The translations under genes and the position numbers were made by a program. The notes under the pieces are model-generated. The model saw only the letters and a program-made list of their open reading frames with translations, searched no databases and had not been told where the DNA came from. From NCBI RefSeq assembly GCF_003931915.1, contig NZ_RSAA01000005.1, positions 100,395-164,394 on the forward strand: a DNA stretch of 64,000 nt, written 5' to 3'. Shown here one piece after another: positions 29,135 through 37,426 of this stretch. Position 1 is the first letter of the stretch. The number at the start of each line of letters is the position of its first letter. This DNA is from Saccharopolyspora rhizosphaerae (GTDB taxonomy: Bacteria > Actinomycetota > Actinomycetes > Mycobacteriales > Pseudonocardiaceae).

Positions 29135-31240
29135 ATGGCCCACGGCGATGCCAAGCACGAACAGCTCGACGGCGTCCGCGCCGATCCCACCGGCACCGAA
29201 CTGACCACCCAGCAAGGCGTGCGCGTCGACCACACCGACGACTCGTTGCAGGCCGGCGAACGCGGCCCCACGCTGCTGGAGGACTTCCACTTCCGCGAGA
29301 AGCTCACGCACTTCGACCACGAGCGCATCCCGGAGCGGGTGGTGCACGCGCGCGGCGCGGGCGCCTACGGCCACTTCCGGCCCTACGACGACTGGCTGCG
29401 CGACCACACCGCGGCGAAGTTCCTCACCGATCCGGAGGTCAGCACCCCGGTCTTCGTGCGCTTCTCCACCGTCGCGGGTTCGCGCGGTTCGGCCGACACG
29501 GTCCGCGACGTGCGGGGTTTCGCGACGAAGTTCTACACCGAGCAGGGCAACTACGACCTGGTCGGCAACAACATGCCGGTGTTCTTCATCCAGGACGGCA
29601 TCAAGTTCCCGGACGTCGTGCACGCGGTCAAACCCGAGCCGCACAACGAGATCCCGCAGGCAGCGTCCGCGCACGACACGTTCTGGGACTTCGTCTCCCT
29701 GCAGCCGGAGACGATGCACATGGTGATGTGGCTGATGTCCGACCGCGCGCTGCCCCGCAGCTACCGGATGATGGAGGGCTTCGGCGTGCACACCTTCCGG
29801 CTGGTCAACGCCGAGGGCAAGGGCACGTTCGTGAAGTTCCACTGGAAACCGGTGCTGGGCAGCCATTCGCTGGTGTGGGACGAGTGCCAGAAGATCGCCG
29901 GGGCCGATGCCGACTTCAACCGGCGGGACCTCTGGGAGGCGATCGAGGCCGGGCAGTTCCCGGAGTGGGAGCTCGGGGTGCAACTGGTCGACGAGTCCGA
30001 CGAGTTCGCCTTCGACTTCGACCTGCTCGACCCCACGAAGCTCATCCCCGAGGAGCAGGTGCCGGTGCGGCCGGTGGGCAAGATGGTGCTCGACCGCAAC
30101 CCGGACAACTTCTTCGCCGAGACCGAGCAGGTCGCCTTCCACACCGCCAACGTGGTGCCCGGGATCGACTTCACCAACGACCCGCTGCTGCAGGCCCGCA
30201 ACTTCTCCTACCTCGACACCCAGCTGATCCGGCTGGGCGGGCCGAACTTCGCGCAGATCCCGGTCAACCGGCCGGTGGCGGAGGTCAGCACCAACCAGCG
30301 CGACGGCCACCACCAGCAGCAGATCCACAGGGGACGGACTAGCTACACGCCCAACAGCCTCGGCGGCGGGTGCCCCGCGATCGCCGGTTCCGACGTGTTC
30401 CGGCACTACCAGACCAGGGTGGACGGCGAGACGGTCCGTCGTCGCAGCGCGAGCTTCACCGACCACCACAGCCAGGCCACGCTGTTCTGGAACAGCATGG
30501 CCGACTTCGAGAAGGACCACATCGTCGAGGCCTTCCGCTTCGAACTCGGCAAGGTCGAGCACCAGCACGTGCGCGAGCGCGTCCTGCACGAGCTCGTCCA
30601 CGTCGACCGCGACCTCGCGGAGGCGGTCGCGCAGGGCCTGGGGATGCGCGCGCCGGAGGGCGGGACCGAGAACCACGGACGCAGCTCGCCGGCGTTGAGC
30701 CTGGCGAAATCCCCCGGTTCGGTCGCGACGCGCAAGGTCGCGGTGCTGGTCGCCGATGGCGTCGACGCCACCGAGGTGGAGCAGGTCAAGCGCGACCTGT
30801 CCGCGCGCGGAGCCGTGCCGGAGGTGCTCGGCGCCACCCACGACGGCCGGGCGCGCGGAGCGGACGGGTCCGAGGTGGACATCGAGGTCGCCGCCCGCAC
30901 CGCGATGTCGGTCGTCTACGACGCGGTGATCGTGCCCGGCGGCGCGGGCAGCGCACGCACGCTCGCCGCCGACGGGCACGCCGTGCACTTCGTCGCCGAG
31001 GCCTACAAGCACCACAAGCCCGTCGCCGCGAGCGACGAAGGCCTGGAAGTGCTGCGCAAGGCCGGGATCACCGAGCAGGTGGCCGCACCGGTCGAGGGCG
31101 ACGGGCTGGTCGCCGAGCGGGGCGTGGTGCTGGCCGCCGGCACCGGCGGGGCGCTGCCGGGGCAGTTCCTCGAGGAGTTCGCCGCCGCCCTGGGCAGCCA
31201 CCGCGTGTGGGACCGGGACACGGCGTCCATCCCGGCCTGA
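29135..31240 (+). CDS. katE: Large-subunit catalase with C-terminal DJ-1-like domain
   Basis: A 701-residue clade-2 (HPII-type) haem catalase. The distal histidine is H71 in [14 protein letters not shown], followed by [20 protein letters not shown], the distal asparagine in [13 protein letters not shown], and the proximal tyrosine in [18 protein letters not shown]. The C-terminal 170 residues (from about 535, [20 protein letters not shown], and [13 protein letters not shown]) are the flavodoxin/DJ-1-like domain seen only in large catalases. It destroys hydrogen peroxide in the cytoplasm. The ATG follows GAGGGGAG by nine bases. It is monocistronic, ended by the hairpin at 31253-31297. The many flavin oxidases in the window would be peroxide sources. 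Confidence 0.96.
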   Translation: MAHGDAKHEQLDGVRADPTGTELTTQQGVRVDHTDDSLQAGERGPTLLEDFHFREKLTHFDHERIPERVVHARGAGAYGHFRPYDDWLRDHTAAKFLTDPEVSTPVFVRFSTVAGSRGSADTVRDVRGFATKFYTEQGNYDLVGNNMPVFFIQDGIKFPDVVHAVKPEPHNEIPQAASAHDTFWDFVSLQPETMHMVMWLMSDRALPRSYRMMEGFGVHTFRLVNAEGKGTFVKFHWKPVLGSHSLVWDECQKIAGADADFNRRDLWEAIEAGQFPEWELGVQLVDESDEFAFDFDLLDPTKLIPEEQVPVRPVGKMVLDRNPDNFFAETEQVAFHTANVVPGIDFTNDPLLQARNFSYLDTQLIRLGGPNFAQIPVNRPVAEVSTNQRDGHHQQQIHRGRTSYTPNSLGGGCPAIAGSDVFRHYQTRVDGETVRRRSASFTDHHSQATLFWNSMADFEKDHIVEAFRFELGKVEHQHVRERVLHELVHVDRDLAEAVAQGLGMRAPEGGTENHGRSSPALSLAKSPGSVATRKVAVLVADGVDATEVEQVKRDLSARGAVPEVLGATHDGRARGADGSEVDIEVAARTAMSVVYDAVIVPGGAGSARTLAADGHAVHFVAEAYKHHKPVAASDEGLEVLRKAGITEQVAAPVEGDGLVAERGVVLAAGTGGALPGQFLEEFAAALGSHRVWDRDTASIPA

Positions 31241-31252
31241 CCGAGGTTTCGA

Positions 31253-31297
31253 CGCGGCCGGGGACCCGTGGAGATCACCCGCGGGTCCCTGGCCGCG
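31253..31297 (+). terminator. Terminator hairpin of katE
   Basis: CGCGGCCGGGGACCCG pairs with CGGGTCCCTGGCCGCG (one G-U) over 16 bp with a 13-base loop, 12 bases after the katE stop. Confidence 0.8.
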
Positions 31298-31382
31298 CAC
31301 CCCGGGTCACGGTGAGCCCCGTGGGTCACACGCCGCGCGGCCGAGTGAGCCGTGGCGAGCGGGATCTTCTAACGTGCGGCTC

Positions 31383-32840
31383 GTGAACATTCTGCGAACG
31401 ATGCCCGTCGAGGACATCCTCAGCCGGGGCGAGCGCAGCGGGCTGGTCCGCAGGCTCACCGGCAAGGACCTCGTCGGGTTCGGCATCGGGATCATCATCG
31501 GCACCGGCGTCTTCACCCTCGCCGGGATCGAGGCCAAGGACCACGCGGGACCCGCCGTGGTGCTCTCGTTCGTCATCGGCGGTGTGGTGGCTGCACTGGC
31601 GGCGCTGGCCTACGCCGAACTGGCCTCCTCGGTCCCCACGGCGGGCAGCGCCTACACCTACGCCTACGCCACGCTCGGCGAGCTCTTCGCCTGGATCATC
31701 GGCTGGGACCTGCTGCTGGAGTTCGCGCTCGGCGCAGCGGTGGTGTCGCGGAGCTGGTCGGGCTACATCGCCAACCTGCTGGGACTGCCGCAAGCGTGGT
31801 TCGGCGAGGACGCCACCATCAACGTCGGCGCCGTGCTCATCATCGCGGCGCTCACCGCCGTGGCCGTCATCGGCATCCGCGAGTCGTCGTGGGTCACCAA
31901 CGCGCTGGTCATCGTCAAGGTCGCGGTGTGCGTGCTGGTCATCGTCGCGGGCCTGTTCTTCGTCACCGGCGCCCACCTCGAACCGTTCGTCCCGCCGACC
32001 CAGCCCGCCGAGAGCGGCGCGACCGTCCTGGAGCAGCCGCTGGTGTCGGCGCTGCTGGGCATGGAGCAGTCGGTGTACGGCTTCGCCGGCGTGCTCACCG
32101 CGGCCGCGATCGTGTTCTTCGCCTACACCGGCTTCGAGGCGCTGGCGAACCTGGGCGAGGAGACCAAGCGCCCGCAGCGCGACCTGCCGGTCGGCCTGCT
32201 GGGCAGCCTCGTCATCTGCACGCTGCTGTACGTGCTGGTCGCGTTCGTGCTCACCGCGATGGTCGACTACCAGCAGATCGACGAGGGAGCTCCGCTGGCG
32301 GCGGCCTTCCAGTCCGTCGGCCAGCCGTGGGTGGCTGCGCTGATCTCCCTGGGCGCGGTGACCGGTCTCACCTCGGTGATGATGGTCGAGCTGGTGACCA
32401 TCGGTCGCATCGGCTTCGCCATGAGCCGCGACGGCCTGCTGCCGCCGAAGCTCTCCCAGGTCCACTCCAGGTGGGGCACTCCGCACCGGGTGACCATCGG
32501 GGGCGCTGTGGTGATCATGCTGCTGGCCGGGTTCGTCCCCATCTCGGAGCTGTCGGACATGGTCAGCATCGGGGCGCTGTCCGGGTTCCTCATCGTGGCG
32601 CTGGCGGTGCCGGTGCTGCGGCGCACCAAGCCGGAGCTGCACCGCCCGTTCCGGATGCCGCTGTCGCCGGTGCTGCCGGTCCTCACCGCGGTGGCCTGCC
32701 TGTACCTGATGGCGAACCTGGACGTGGTGACCTGGCTGCGCTTCGCCGCGTGGCTCGCGGTCGGGCTGCTGATCTACTTCGGCTACGGTCGCGGGCACGC
32801 GTTGCTGGGCCGGCGCAGCGAGCGGTCGGCCGAGGACTGA
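31383..32840 (+). CDS. APC-family amino acid permease (cationic amino acid transporter type)
   Basis: A 485-residue transporter with twelve helices. The first has LVGFGIGIIIGTGVFTLAG, the unwound GIGIIIGTG substrate site of the APC fold; helix 6 carries AIVFFAYTGFEALANLGEET. This pattern fits the CAT/YfnA group of basic or neutral amino acid importers. The start is uncertain: a GTG at 31383 or an ATG at 31401, neither with a strong ribosome site. It stands alone between katE and a small acidic protein on the same strand. Substrate not predictable. Confidence 0.85.
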   Translation: MNILRTMPVEDILSRGERSGLVRRLTGKDLVGFGIGIIIGTGVFTLAGIEAKDHAGPAVVLSFVIGGVVAALAALAYAELASSVPTAGSAYTYAYATLGELFAWIIGWDLLLEFALGAAVVSRSWSGYIANLLGLPQAWFGEDATINVGAVLIIAALTAVAVIGIRESSWVTNALVIVKVAVCVLVIVAGLFFVTGAHLEPFVPPTQPAESGATVLEQPLVSALLGMEQSVYGFAGVLTAAAIVFFAYTGFEALANLGEETKRPQRDLPVGLLGSLVICTLLYVLVAFVLTAMVDYQQIDEGAPLAAAFQSVGQPWVAALISLGAVTGLTSVMMVELVTIGRIGFAMSRDGLLPPKLSQVHSRWGTPHRVTIGGAVVIMLLAGFVPISELSDMVSIGALSGFLIVALAVPVLRRTKPELHRPFRMPLSPVLPVLTAVACLYLMANLDVVTWLRFAAWLAVGLLIYFGYGRGHALLGRRSERSAED

Positions 32841-32904
32841 CCGACAGGTGGCCGCGATCGGAGCTACGGTCGAAGGGGCCAGCCCACCCCACCCTGGAGG
32901 TTCG

Positions 32905-33072
32905 ATGAATCCCGAGACGCCCGAGGCCGACGCGTTCGAGCAGTCGCTCCGAGCCGAGGACCTGCCCGACGAGGACGACGCCGTGCCCACCGACGTCCCG
33001 ATCGACGCGGACCCGGCCGATGTCTCCGATCAGTACCGCACGGTCCCGGTCGAGGACGACTACGACCGCTGA
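32905..33072 (+). CDS. Small acidic protein of unknown function
   Basis: A 55-residue, strongly acidic protein (about a third Asp/Glu, for example AEDLPDEDDAVPTDVPID and VPVEDDYDR) starting at an ATG four bases after GGAGG. It is probably intrinsically disordered, with no cysteine or membrane segment. Short acidic proteins of this kind are common in actinobacteria and mostly uncharacterised. It lies 64 bases after the permease gene and ends at a strong shared terminator. Confidence 0.65.
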   Translation: MNPETPEADAFEQSLRAEDLPDEDDAVPTDVPIDADPADVSDQYRTVPVEDDYDR

Positions 33073-33080
33073 CCTGCGGA

Positions 33081-33115
33081 GCGGTGCCGGGCCCCGGTGC
33101 GGGGCCCGGCACCGC
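33081..33115. terminator. Bidirectional terminator between convergent genes
   Basis: GCGGTGCCGGGCCCC and its exact complement form a 15-bp stem with a five-base loop. It fills the 44-base gap between a plus-strand stop (33072) and a minus-strand stop (33117). Confidence 0.85.
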
Positions 33116-33116
33116 T

Positions 33117-34487
33117 TCACGGCAAGACCCGGGTGGGGTTGAGGATGCCGTGCGGGTCGAGGGCCTCCTTGATGGCGCGGGAGGCCCACAACCCGGCGTC
33201 GTCGAGCTCGCGGCCCAGCCAGGAGCGCTTGAGCTGGCCGACGCCGTGCTCGCCGGTGATGGTGCCGCCCAGGTCCAGCCCGAGCTGCATGATCGCGTCG
33301 AAGGCACGCTGCGCGCGCTGGGTCTCCTCGGCGTCGCTGTCGTCGAAGGCGACCACCGGGTGCATGTTGCCGTCGCCCGCGTGACCGGAGCACAGCACTT
33401 GCACGCGCTGCTCCTCGGCGATGCGCTGCATGCCCTGCACCAGGTCCACCAGCCGGCGGCGCGGAACGCAGACGTCGTCGATGAGCAGCGCCTTGCCCAG
33501 CTTCTCGTGGGCGTCGCCGACCAGCCGCCGCGCCTGCATCAGCATCTCGCCCTCGGCGGCGCTGTCGGACACGACGACCTCGGCCGCGCCCATCGCGCGG
33601 GCCACCTTCTCGAAGGCCGCGAGGTCGGCCGGCGCCTCGTCGCCGCGGTCGGACTGCACCAGCAGCATCGCCGCCATGCCCTCGGGGAAGCCGAGGTCGG
33701 CGATCTGCTGCACGGCCTTGACCGAGGAGGCGTCCATGAACTCCAGCACCGACGGCCGGTGGCCCTCGGCGAGGTAGCCGGAGACGGTGCGCGCCGAATC
33801 GGCTACCTCCGGGAAGAACGCGACCGCGGTCAAGGGCTGAGCGCTCGCCGGGCGCAGTGCCACGGTCACCTCGGTGACCACGCCGAGCGTCCCCTCGGCC
33901 CCGACGACAAGCCGGGTCAGGTCGTAGCCCGCGACGCCCTTGGCGGTGCGGCGGCCCGCCCGCATCACCCGGCCGTCGGCGAGCACGACCTCCAGGCCGC
34001 GCACGAAGTCGCCGGTCACGCCGTACTTCACGCAGCACATGCCGCCCGCGTTGGTCGAGACGTTGCCGCCGATGGTGGAGATGCTGCGCGAACCCGGGTC
34101 CGGCGGGTAGAACAGGCCCACCTCGGCCACGGCCGACGCGAGCACGCCGTTGACCACGCCGGGCTGCACCACGGCCAGCTGCTCGTCGACGTCGATGTCG
34201 AGGATGGCGTCCATCTTCTCCAGCGACAGCAGCACGCAACCGTCCAGCGCGTTCGCGGCACCGGACAACCCGGAGCGAGCGCCCTGCGGAACCACCGGGA
34301 CCCGGTTCTCGTCGGCCCACTTCAGCACCGTCGCGACGTCCCCGGTGTCGCGCGCCCGCACGAGCGCGGCCGGTGTCCCGGCCGGGCAGAAGGTGGCGCG
34401 GTCGCGGCTGTGCGCGGCCAGCACGTCCGGGTCGTCGAACACACGACCGTCGGGCAGCAGCTCCCGCAGCGCGTCGGTGAGGGTCAT
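33117..34487 (-). CDS. FAD-linked 2-hydroxyacid oxidase/dehydrogenase (GlcD family)
   Basis: A 456-residue flavoprotein of the vanillyl-alcohol-oxidase fold. The FAD domain shows VPQGARSGLSGAANALDG and STIGGNVSTNAGGMCCVKYG, and the C-terminal cap shows CSGHAGDGNMHPVV and ITGEHGVGQLKRSWLG, typical of GlcD and D-lactate dehydrogenase. It oxidises a 2-hydroxyacid such as glycolate or D-lactate; no GlcE partner is adjacent. The ATG start follows GAGAGAG. It lies downstream of the MatC/aminotransferase pair on the same strand, separated by a 310-base hairpin-rich gap. It is about as long as, and clearly related to, the enzyme at 57841-59241. Confidence 0.88.
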   Translation of the reverse strand: MTLTDALRELLPDGRVFDDPDVLAAHSRDRATFCPAGTPAALVRARDTGDVATVLKWADENRVPVVPQGARSGLSGAANALDGCVLLSLEKMDAILDIDVDEQLAVVQPGVVNGVLASAVAEVGLFYPPDPGSRSISTIGGNVSTNAGGMCCVKYGVTGDFVRGLEVVLADGRVMRAGRRTAKGVAGYDLTRLVVGAEGTLGVVTEVTVALRPASAQPLTAVAFFPEVADSARTVSGYLAEGHRPSVLEFMDASSVKAVQQIADLGFPEGMAAMLLVQSDRGDEAPADLAAFEKVARAMGAAEVVVSDSAAEGEMLMQARRLVGDAHEKLGKALLIDDVCVPRRRLVDLVQGMQRIAEEQRVQVLCSGHAGDGNMHPVVAFDDSDAEETQRAQRAFDAIMQLGLDLGGTITGEHGVGQLKRSWLGRELDDAGLWASRAIKEALDPHGILNPTRVLP

Positions 34488-34593
34488 CGCTTCATCTCTC
34501 TCAAGCCTTCGAACACAGGTCCTATCCCCGAGAACCTAGCCCGCCGAACACCCCGATCCCACCCCGAGTGATGTTCTCCGCTCCCCTGTTCCC

Positions 34594-34634
34594 CCGCACC
34601 TCCTCCTCCGGCGGCGCCGGAGGAGGAGGTGCGG
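34594..34634 (-). terminator. Very strong hairpin after the MatC/aminotransferase operon
   Basis: CCGCACCTCCTCCTCCGG and its exact complement give an 18-bp perfect stem with a five-base loop. It lies about 165 bases beyond the stop of the carrier gene (34798) and 106 bases before the start of the FAD oxidase gene (34487), in a 310-base gap without any gene. Confidence 0.6.
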
Positions 34635-34678
34635 CGGTAGCGCTGTTCCAGGTGTGGGACTCAGCCTCGCGCACCGGC

Positions 34679-34757
34679 GCAGGACCTGAGCGGGTCCCCG
34701 GCGTGCGCGCCTCCGGTGCCTCGGAAAGGGCGCACCACGGAGCCGCTCAGGTCCTGC
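34679..34757. repeat. Long-range inverted repeat in the same gap
   Basis: GCAGGACCTGAGCGG (34679-34693) and CCGCTCAGGTCCTGC (34743-34757) are exact 15-bp complements 49 bases apart. The loop holds further short GC dyads (GGTGCGC/GCGCACC types). It is closer to the carrier stop than the hairpin at 34594 and may be a second terminator. Confidence 0.75.
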
Positions 34758-34797
34758 TGCTCGCACCGGCGAGCGGAGCGAGTGCTCACCGCGACAC

Positions 34798-36063
34798 CTA
34801 GTTGATCCCGGGGAGGATCATGGTGAGCCAGACGACGACCGGGGCGATCACGACCATGGCTCCGCCGTAGAGGGCCAGGCCCTTGAACACCGAATCCCGC
34901 TCAGCCTCCCGGGAGTTGGCCAGCATGATGGCACCGCTGGTCGAGAACGGGCTGATGTCGACCACCGTCGAGGCGATGGCCAGCGCCGCGACCATGCCCG
35001 CGACCCCGACCTGCCCGGCGGCCATGAGCGGGACCGCCAGCGGGATCAGCGCACCGAGCAGGCCCGTCGAGGACGCGAAGGCCGAGACGACCGCGCCGAT
35101 CAGGCACAGCAGGAACGCCGAGAGCAGCGGAACGCCGATGCTGCTGACCGCGTGGCTGACGTAGTCGACCGTGCCCAGCTCCTGCAGCACGCTGACGTAG
35201 GTGAGCACGCCGCAGATCAGCAGCACGGTCGGCCAGGTGACGTTCTTGACGGCGTCACGGTGGGCCTGCGGGGAGATGATGCCGAGCACGACGGCGACGG
35301 TGATCGCCACCAGTCCGATGTCCAGCTCCAGGAACAGGGTCAGCACGACCATCGTGAGGATGCCCAGCAGCGTCAACGCCTTGTCGCGGCTCATCTCCAC
35401 GTGGGCCAGCAGGGTGTCGTCGCGGGCGGCGCCGGGCGCGTCGGCGGGGACCGGGCGTTCGGCGTGCTTGCGGCCGCCGAGCAGCACGAACGCGACGGCG
35501 GCGAAGACGAGGTTGAGCACGAAGCTGGCGAAGAACAGGAACAGCGGGCTGCCTTCGAGCCGGCTCTCGTCCACCACGCCGTTGACGATGACGCCGAACA
35601 CCGAGATCGGCGAGAACCCGCCGACCATCGTGCCGTGCACGACCATCACCGACATCAGCAGCGGGCTGATGCCGTGCTTGGCGGCCAGTCCCATCGCGAC
35701 GGGAGCGATGATCGCGACCGCGGCCGGCGGGACGGCGCCGATGGCGGTCAGCAGACCCGAGACCGCGAGCATCACCCACGGGACCAGTGCGAGCCTGCCG
35801 CGCACCAGCTGCACGGCGCGGTAGACGAGCCAGTCGATGGTGCCGTTGGCGCGGGCGATGGCGAACAGGTAGGTGACACCGACGAGCACCATGAAGATCT
35901 CGCCGGGGAACCCGCCGAGGATGTCGTCGGAGGTCATCCCGCCGGCGAGGGTGCCGACCAGGAACGCGGCGGCGAAGGCCAGCGCTCCCATGTTGACCGA
36001 GAACACGCCGGTGATGACGAAGATGGCCACCAGCGCCAGGATCGAGATGAGTTCGGCGGACAT
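34798..36063 (-). CDS. MatC-type dicarboxylate carrier (SLC13/ion-transporter superfamily)
   Basis: A 421-residue membrane protein with about eleven helices. The N-terminal third matches the MatC_N region (ALVAIFVITGVFSVNMGALA and DDILGGFPGEIFMVLVGVTY). The end half has ASSTGLLGALIPLAVPLMAA and TVVDISPFSTSGAIMLANS, the hairpin-serine/threonine signatures of SLC13-like carriers. It probably imports a dicarboxylate (malonate in MatC) or a related short acid. The ATG follows GGGGGAG by five bases and begins two bases after the stop of the aminotransferase gene, so the two are co-transcribed. Since its partner handles glyoxylate, the substrate may be a C2-C4 acid rather than malonate. Confidence 0.8.
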   Translation of the reverse strand: MSAELISILALVAIFVITGVFSVNMGALAFAAAFLVGTLAGGMTSDDILGGFPGEIFMVLVGVTYLFAIARANGTIDWLVYRAVQLVRGRLALVPWVMLAVSGLLTAIGAVPPAAVAIIAPVAMGLAAKHGISPLLMSVMVVHGTMVGGFSPISVFGVIVNGVVDESRLEGSPLFLFFASFVLNLVFAAVAFVLLGGRKHAERPVPADAPGAARDDTLLAHVEMSRDKALTLLGILTMVVLTLFLELDIGLVAITVAVVLGIISPQAHRDAVKNVTWPTVLLICGVLTYVSVLQELGTVDYVSHAVSSIGVPLLSAFLLCLIGAVVSAFASSTGLLGALIPLAVPLMAAGQVGVAGMVAALAIASTVVDISPFSTSGAIMLANSREAERDSVFKGLALYGGAMVVIAPVVVWLTMILPGIN

Positions 36064-36065
36064 GG

Positions 36066-37256
36066 TCACTCCCCCGATCTGCCGGTCAGCTCGGCGATCG
36101 CGGCGGTGACCCCGCCGGGCCGGTGCGGGACGCCGGCCAGCGCGAGTCCGGCTTCGACCACCCCGAGCGTGCCCAGCAGGGTGGCGTCGTTGAGGGCTCC
36201 GAGGTGACCGATGCGGAACACCTTCCCGGCCACTGTGGACAGTCCGGCGCCGAGCGAGGTGTCGAAGTGGTCGAGGATGACCTCGCGCAGGTGGTCGGCG
36301 TCGTGCTCGGGCGGCATCAGCACGGCTGTCAGCGCGCTGCTGTGCTCGGTGCCGGGCGTGGTCTCCGGGTCGCGGCAGAGGACCTCGAGCCCCCAGGCGC
36401 GCACGGCCGCGCGGGTGGCGGCGGCGTGCCGGTCGTGGCGCGCGTAGACCTCCTCCAGCCCTTCCTCGAGCAGCATCGACAGTGCCTCGCGCATGCCGAA
36501 GAGCAGGTTCGTGGGCGGGGTGTAGCGGAAGTAGCCCTGCTTGCCGGCGCTGAGCAGCGGCTGCCAGTCCCAGTAGGACTTGGTCAGCGTCGCCGTTCGC
36601 GCTGCCAGCAGCGCTTTGGCGCTGATGACGTTGAGCCCGATACCGGGTGGCAGCATCAGGCCCTTCTGCGAGCAGCCGATGGTGACGTCGACGCCCCACT
36701 CGTCGTGGCGGTAGTCGATCGAGCCCAGCGAGGAGATCGTGTCGACCAGCAGCAGCGCGGGGTGGTCGGCGGCGTCGATGGCCGCGCGCACGGCGGGCAC
36801 GTCGCTGACCACGCCGGTGGAGGTCTCGTTGTGCACGACCGCGACGGCCTTGATCCGCCGCTCGGTGTCGGCGCGCAGGCGTTGTTCGACCGCGTCCGGG
36901 TCCACCCCGCTGCGCCAGTCACCCGGGATCGTCTCGGGCCGCAGGCCGAGCGTGCTGGCCAGTTCGGACCACAGCTCGGCGAAGTGCCCGGTCTCGTACA
37001 TGAGGACTCCGTCGCCCGGCGAGAGGGTGTTGACCAGGGCGGCTTCCCAGGCGCCGGTGCCGGAGGACGGGTAGATCACGACGTCGGCGGAAGTGCGCGC
37101 CACGGCGCGGAGCTTGTCGAAGACCTCCAGGGCGAGGTCGGCGAAGTCCGGGCCCCGGTGGTCGATGGTCGGGTTGGCGATCGCGTGCAGGACCCGGTCG
37201 GGAACGTTGGTCGGCCCCGGGATCTGCAAGAAGTGGCGGCTGCTGGCAACGGACAT
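36066..37256 (-). CDS. Alanine/serine-glyoxylate aminotransferase (class V PLP enzyme)
   Basis: A 396-residue PLP enzyme that transfers an amino group from serine, alanine or a similar donor to glyoxylate, making glycine. The PLP lysine is K198 in IGCSQKGLMLPPG; also seen are QIPGPTNVPDRVL at the start, STGVVSD and LLVDTISSLGSID, typical of the SGAT/AGT group. The ATG at 37256 follows GGAGG by six bases; the longer frame to 37301 has no ribosome site. It is first in a two-gene operon with the carrier at 34798 and divergent from a glycolate/lactate oxidase, which would supply glyoxylate. The promoter is proposed at 37321-37346. Confidence 0.9.
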   Translation of the reverse strand: MSVASSRHFLQIPGPTNVPDRVLHAIANPTIDHRGPDFADLALEVFDKLRAVARTSADVVIYPSSGTGAWEAALVNTLSPGDGVLMYETGHFAELWSELASTLGLRPETIPGDWRSGVDPDAVEQRLRADTERRIKAVAVVHNETSTGVVSDVPAVRAAIDAADHPALLLVDTISSLGSIDYRHDEWGVDVTIGCSQKGLMLPPGIGLNVISAKALLAARTATLTKSYWDWQPLLSAGKQGYFRYTPPTNLLFGMREALSMLLEEGLEEVYARHDRHAAATRAAVRAWGLEVLCRDPETTPGTEHSSALTAVLMPPEHDADHLREVILDHFDTSLGAGLSTVAGKVFRIGHLGALNDATLLGTLGVVEAGLALAGVPHRPGGVTAAIAELTGRSGE

Positions 37257-37320
37257 TCGTTCCTCCACGGTGAGGACGCTCTTCCGGCATGTGAAATCCA
37301 CGTCTCAGTGGGTTGAATTC

Positions 37321-37368
37321 TGTAGACAGCAAGCCGATCATGTCAAGTGCCTCACTTCTGCCTTGACA
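37321..37368. promoter_or_regulatory. Divergent promoter region with facing TTGACA boxes
   Basis: On the minus strand TTGACA (37346-37341) is followed at 15-17 bases by TCTACAGAA, a plausible -10, reading toward the aminotransferase. On the plus strand CTTGACA (37362-37368) points toward the oxidase at 37427, with no clear -10. The two -35 elements form an inverted repeat, TGTCAAG-N14-CTTGACA, that could also be bound by a shared regulator. Confidence 0.5.
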
Positions 37369-37426
37369 AAGGTCCTCGCTGGTCACCGCCACGAAAAATG
37401 GCGTGGGAACGCTGGAAGGGAACGCA

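Noticed and set aside
28028..31300. 1090-codon minus-strand open frame
   Set aside because: Antisense to the GntR, membrane protein and catalase genes; no domain, no ribosome site.
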